Shown: positions 62,585-64,000 of the stretch, one piece after another
Layout: every line of letters starts with the position of its first letter
How positions within the stretch are numbered: the stretch's first letter is position 1
Source: Curtobacterium aurantiacum
GTDB taxonomy: Bacteria; Actinomycetota; Actinomycetes; Actinomycetales; Microbacteriaceae
Direction of reading: 5' to 3'
Length of the DNA: 64,000 nucleotides
Assembly: GCF_018598555.1 (NCBI RefSeq)
Contig: NZ_JAHEWN010000008.1
Coordinates: forward strand, 62,001-126,000
The notes under the pieces: generated by a model
What the model was told of the DNA's origin: nothing
Seen by the model: the letters and a program-made list of their open reading frames with translations, nothing else
Databases searched by the model: none
Position numbers and translations under genes: made by a program

Positions 62585-64000
62585 TCACTCCCTGCCCGTC
62601 AGTCCCCACGCGTCCTCATCGGGCTCGTCGTGGACTTCATCGTACCCGCGGGTCATGTCCCCGACGGGGTCGGCGCCGTACCGGTCACCGTCGGCGGACG
62701 GTGTCGGCGCGGCTGCTGCCGGAGCGGCTGCGGCGGGCGGCTCCTCGCCGCGGAGCTTCGCGAGCACCGCGGGCAGCTGGTCGGCGGTCACCAGGACGTC
62801 GCGGGCCTTGGAGCCCTCGGACGGCCCGACGATGTCGCGCGACTCCATCAGGTCCATCAGACGACCGGCCTTGGCGAAACCGACGCGGAGCTTGCGCTGC
62901 AGCATCGACGTCGAACCGAACTGGGTCGAGACGACCTGCTCGACGGCCGCGAGCAGCAGTTCGAGGTCGTCGCCGATGTCGGCGTCGATCTCCTTGCGCT
63001 CGACCACGGCCTGGACGTCCTGGCGGTACTCGGGCTGGGCCTGGCGCGTCACGTGCTGGACGACCTCGGCGACCTCGCCCTCCTGCACCCAGGCGCCCTG
63101 CACGCGGAGCGACTTGGACGAACCCATCGGCAGGAACAGCGCGTCGCCCTGGCCGATCAGCTTGTCGGCACCGGGCTGGTCGAGGATGACGCGGGAGTCC
63201 GTGACGCTCGTCACCGCGAAGGCGATGCGCGACGGCACGTTCGCCTTGATCAGCCCGGTGATGACGTCGACCGACGGGCGCTGCGTCGCGAGCACCAGGT
63301 GGATGCCGGCGGCACGGGCGAGCTGGGTGATGCGGACGATCGACTCCTCGACGTCGCGCGGCGCCACGAGCATGAGGTCGGCGAGCTCGTCGACGACGAC
63401 GAGCAGGTACGGGTACGGCTTGAGCTTCCGCTCGCTGCCCGACGGCAGGACGATCTCGTTGTTCTCGATCGCCTTGTTGAAGTCGTCGACGTGGCGGAAA
63501 CCGAACGACGCCAGGTCGTCGTACCGCATGTCCATCTCCTTCACGACCCACTGCAGCGCTTCTGCCGCCTTCTTCGGGTTCGTGATGATGGGCGTGATGA
63601 GGTGCGGGACACCGGCGTAGATCGAGAGCTCGACGCGCTTCGGGTCGACCAGGACCATGCGGACCTCGGACGGCTTCGCCCGCATGAGCAGCGACGTGAT
63701 CATCGAGTTGATGAACACCGACTTGCCGGAACCGGTGGAGCCCGCGACGAGCAGGTGCGGCATCTTCGCCAGGTTCGCGACGACGAAGCCGCCCTCGACG
63801 TCCTTGCCGACGCCGATCGTCATCGGGTGCTTCGACTTGCGTGCGGCGTTCGAACGCAGGACGTCGCCGAGGGACACGATCTCGCGGTCGGTGTTCGGGA
63901 TCTCGACACCGATGGCGCTCTTGCCCGGGATCGGCGACAGGATCCGGACCTCGTTCGAGGCGACCGCGTACGACAGGTTCTTCGACAGCGCCGTCACGCG
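62585..64000 (-). CDS. ftsK: DNA translocase FtsK, C-terminal part, 5' end outside the window
   Basis: About 471 C-terminal residues. Walker A is [14 protein letters not shown], Walker [13 protein letters not shown], the motor segment continues with [12 protein letters not shown], and the winged-helix gamma domain ([24 protein letters not shown] over two helices) reads KOPS polarity. The frame is open to the right edge. It pumps DNA through the septum and activates XerCD. Confidence 0.97.
   Translation of the reverse strand, partial: RVTALSKNLSYAVASNEVRILSPIPGKSAIGVEIPNTDREIVSLGDVLRSNAARKSKHPMTIGVGKDVEGGFVVANLAKMPHLLVAGSTGSGKSVFINSMITSLLMRAKPSEVRMVLVDPKRVELSIYAGVPHLITPIITNPKKAAEALQWVVKEMDMRYDDLASFGFRHVDDFNKAIENNEIVLPSGSERKLKPYPYLLVVVDELADLMLVAPRDVEESIVRITQLARAAGIHLVLATQRPSVDVITGLIKANVPSRIAFAVTSVTDSRVILDQPGADKLIGQGDALFLPMGSSKSLRVQGAWVQEGEVAEVVQHVTRQAQPEYRQDVQAVVERKEIDADIGDDLELLLAAVEQVVSTQFGSTSMLQRKLRVGFAKAGRLMDLMESRDIVGPSEGSKARDVLVTADQLPAVLAKLRGEEPPAAAAPAAAAPTPSADGDRYGADPVGDMTRGYDEVHDEPDEDAWGLTGRE

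Overview
The window is high-GC actinobacterial DNA. Gene order and protein character point to the family Microbacteriaceae, most likely Curtobacterium or a close relative. This is inferred from the cluster parA-scpA-scpB-rluB-tyrA-cmk-der, the hisC-hisB-hisH-priA block, the lexA/LysM divergent pair, and the order ftsK-pgsA-cinA-clgR-DUF3046-recA-recX-miaB-miaA-dapF. No database search was possible, so the genus is an inference.

Region 1 (1-17.1 kb) is variable chromosome. It holds the end of a DUF1023 hydrolase with a lipoprotein, then several small regulator/enzyme pairs: WYL with a VOC protein, MerR with an SDR, and HxlR with an FMN-dependent azoreductase-like protein. An ArsR/His-tailed DMT exporter pair and a large secreted, wall-anchored GH31 glycosidase behind a LacI-type operator follow. 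Then come a decayed kinase fragment, an AraC/GyrI-like regulator, small two-helix membrane proteins, a GNAT acetyltransferase and an MFS exporter. Two copies of a long palindrome lie between genes here.

Region 2 (about 17.3-31.7 kb) is an accessory block ending at tRNA-Pro(GGG). Parts of it, most clearly the large NTPase gene, look less GC-rich than the surroundings. It contains a DUF6414-like protein with an unknown partner, a CoiA-like nuclease, a translationally coupled PIN-domain/GIY-YIG pair, a very large membrane-associated YobI-like P-loop NTPase, an IS3 orfA remnant, a Rad50/RloC-like ATPase with a zinc hook, and a transposase remnant. This is the best candidate area for undescribed conflict or defence biology. 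Near-identical terminator hairpins sit at both edges (18981-19007 and 31660-31695). No integrase is visible.

Region 3 (31.7-38.8 kb) holds a DUF2238-like membrane protein coupled to an EEP nuclease/phosphatase, a lipoprotein of unknown function, a RecQ helicase fused to a phosphoribosyltransferase-like domain, and two membrane proteins surrounded by 36-bp intergenic repeats.

Region 4 (38.8-64 kb) is conserved core, mostly on the minus strand in tightly overlapping operons. One operon runs parA-scpA-scpB-rluB-tyrA-cmk-der (chromosome partitioning and condensin loading, rRNA pseudouridylation, tyrosine synthesis, CMP kinase, ribosome-assembly GTPase). Next are histidine genes hisC-hisB-hisH-priA plus an SseB-family gene, the SOS switch lexA with a divergent LysM protein and LexA boxes, hflX, a methyltransferase, recA-recX-miaB-miaA-dapF, and ftsK-pgsA-cinA-clgR. 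The rluB product carries a remarkable 436-residue Arg/Gly/Asp/Tyr repeat extension.
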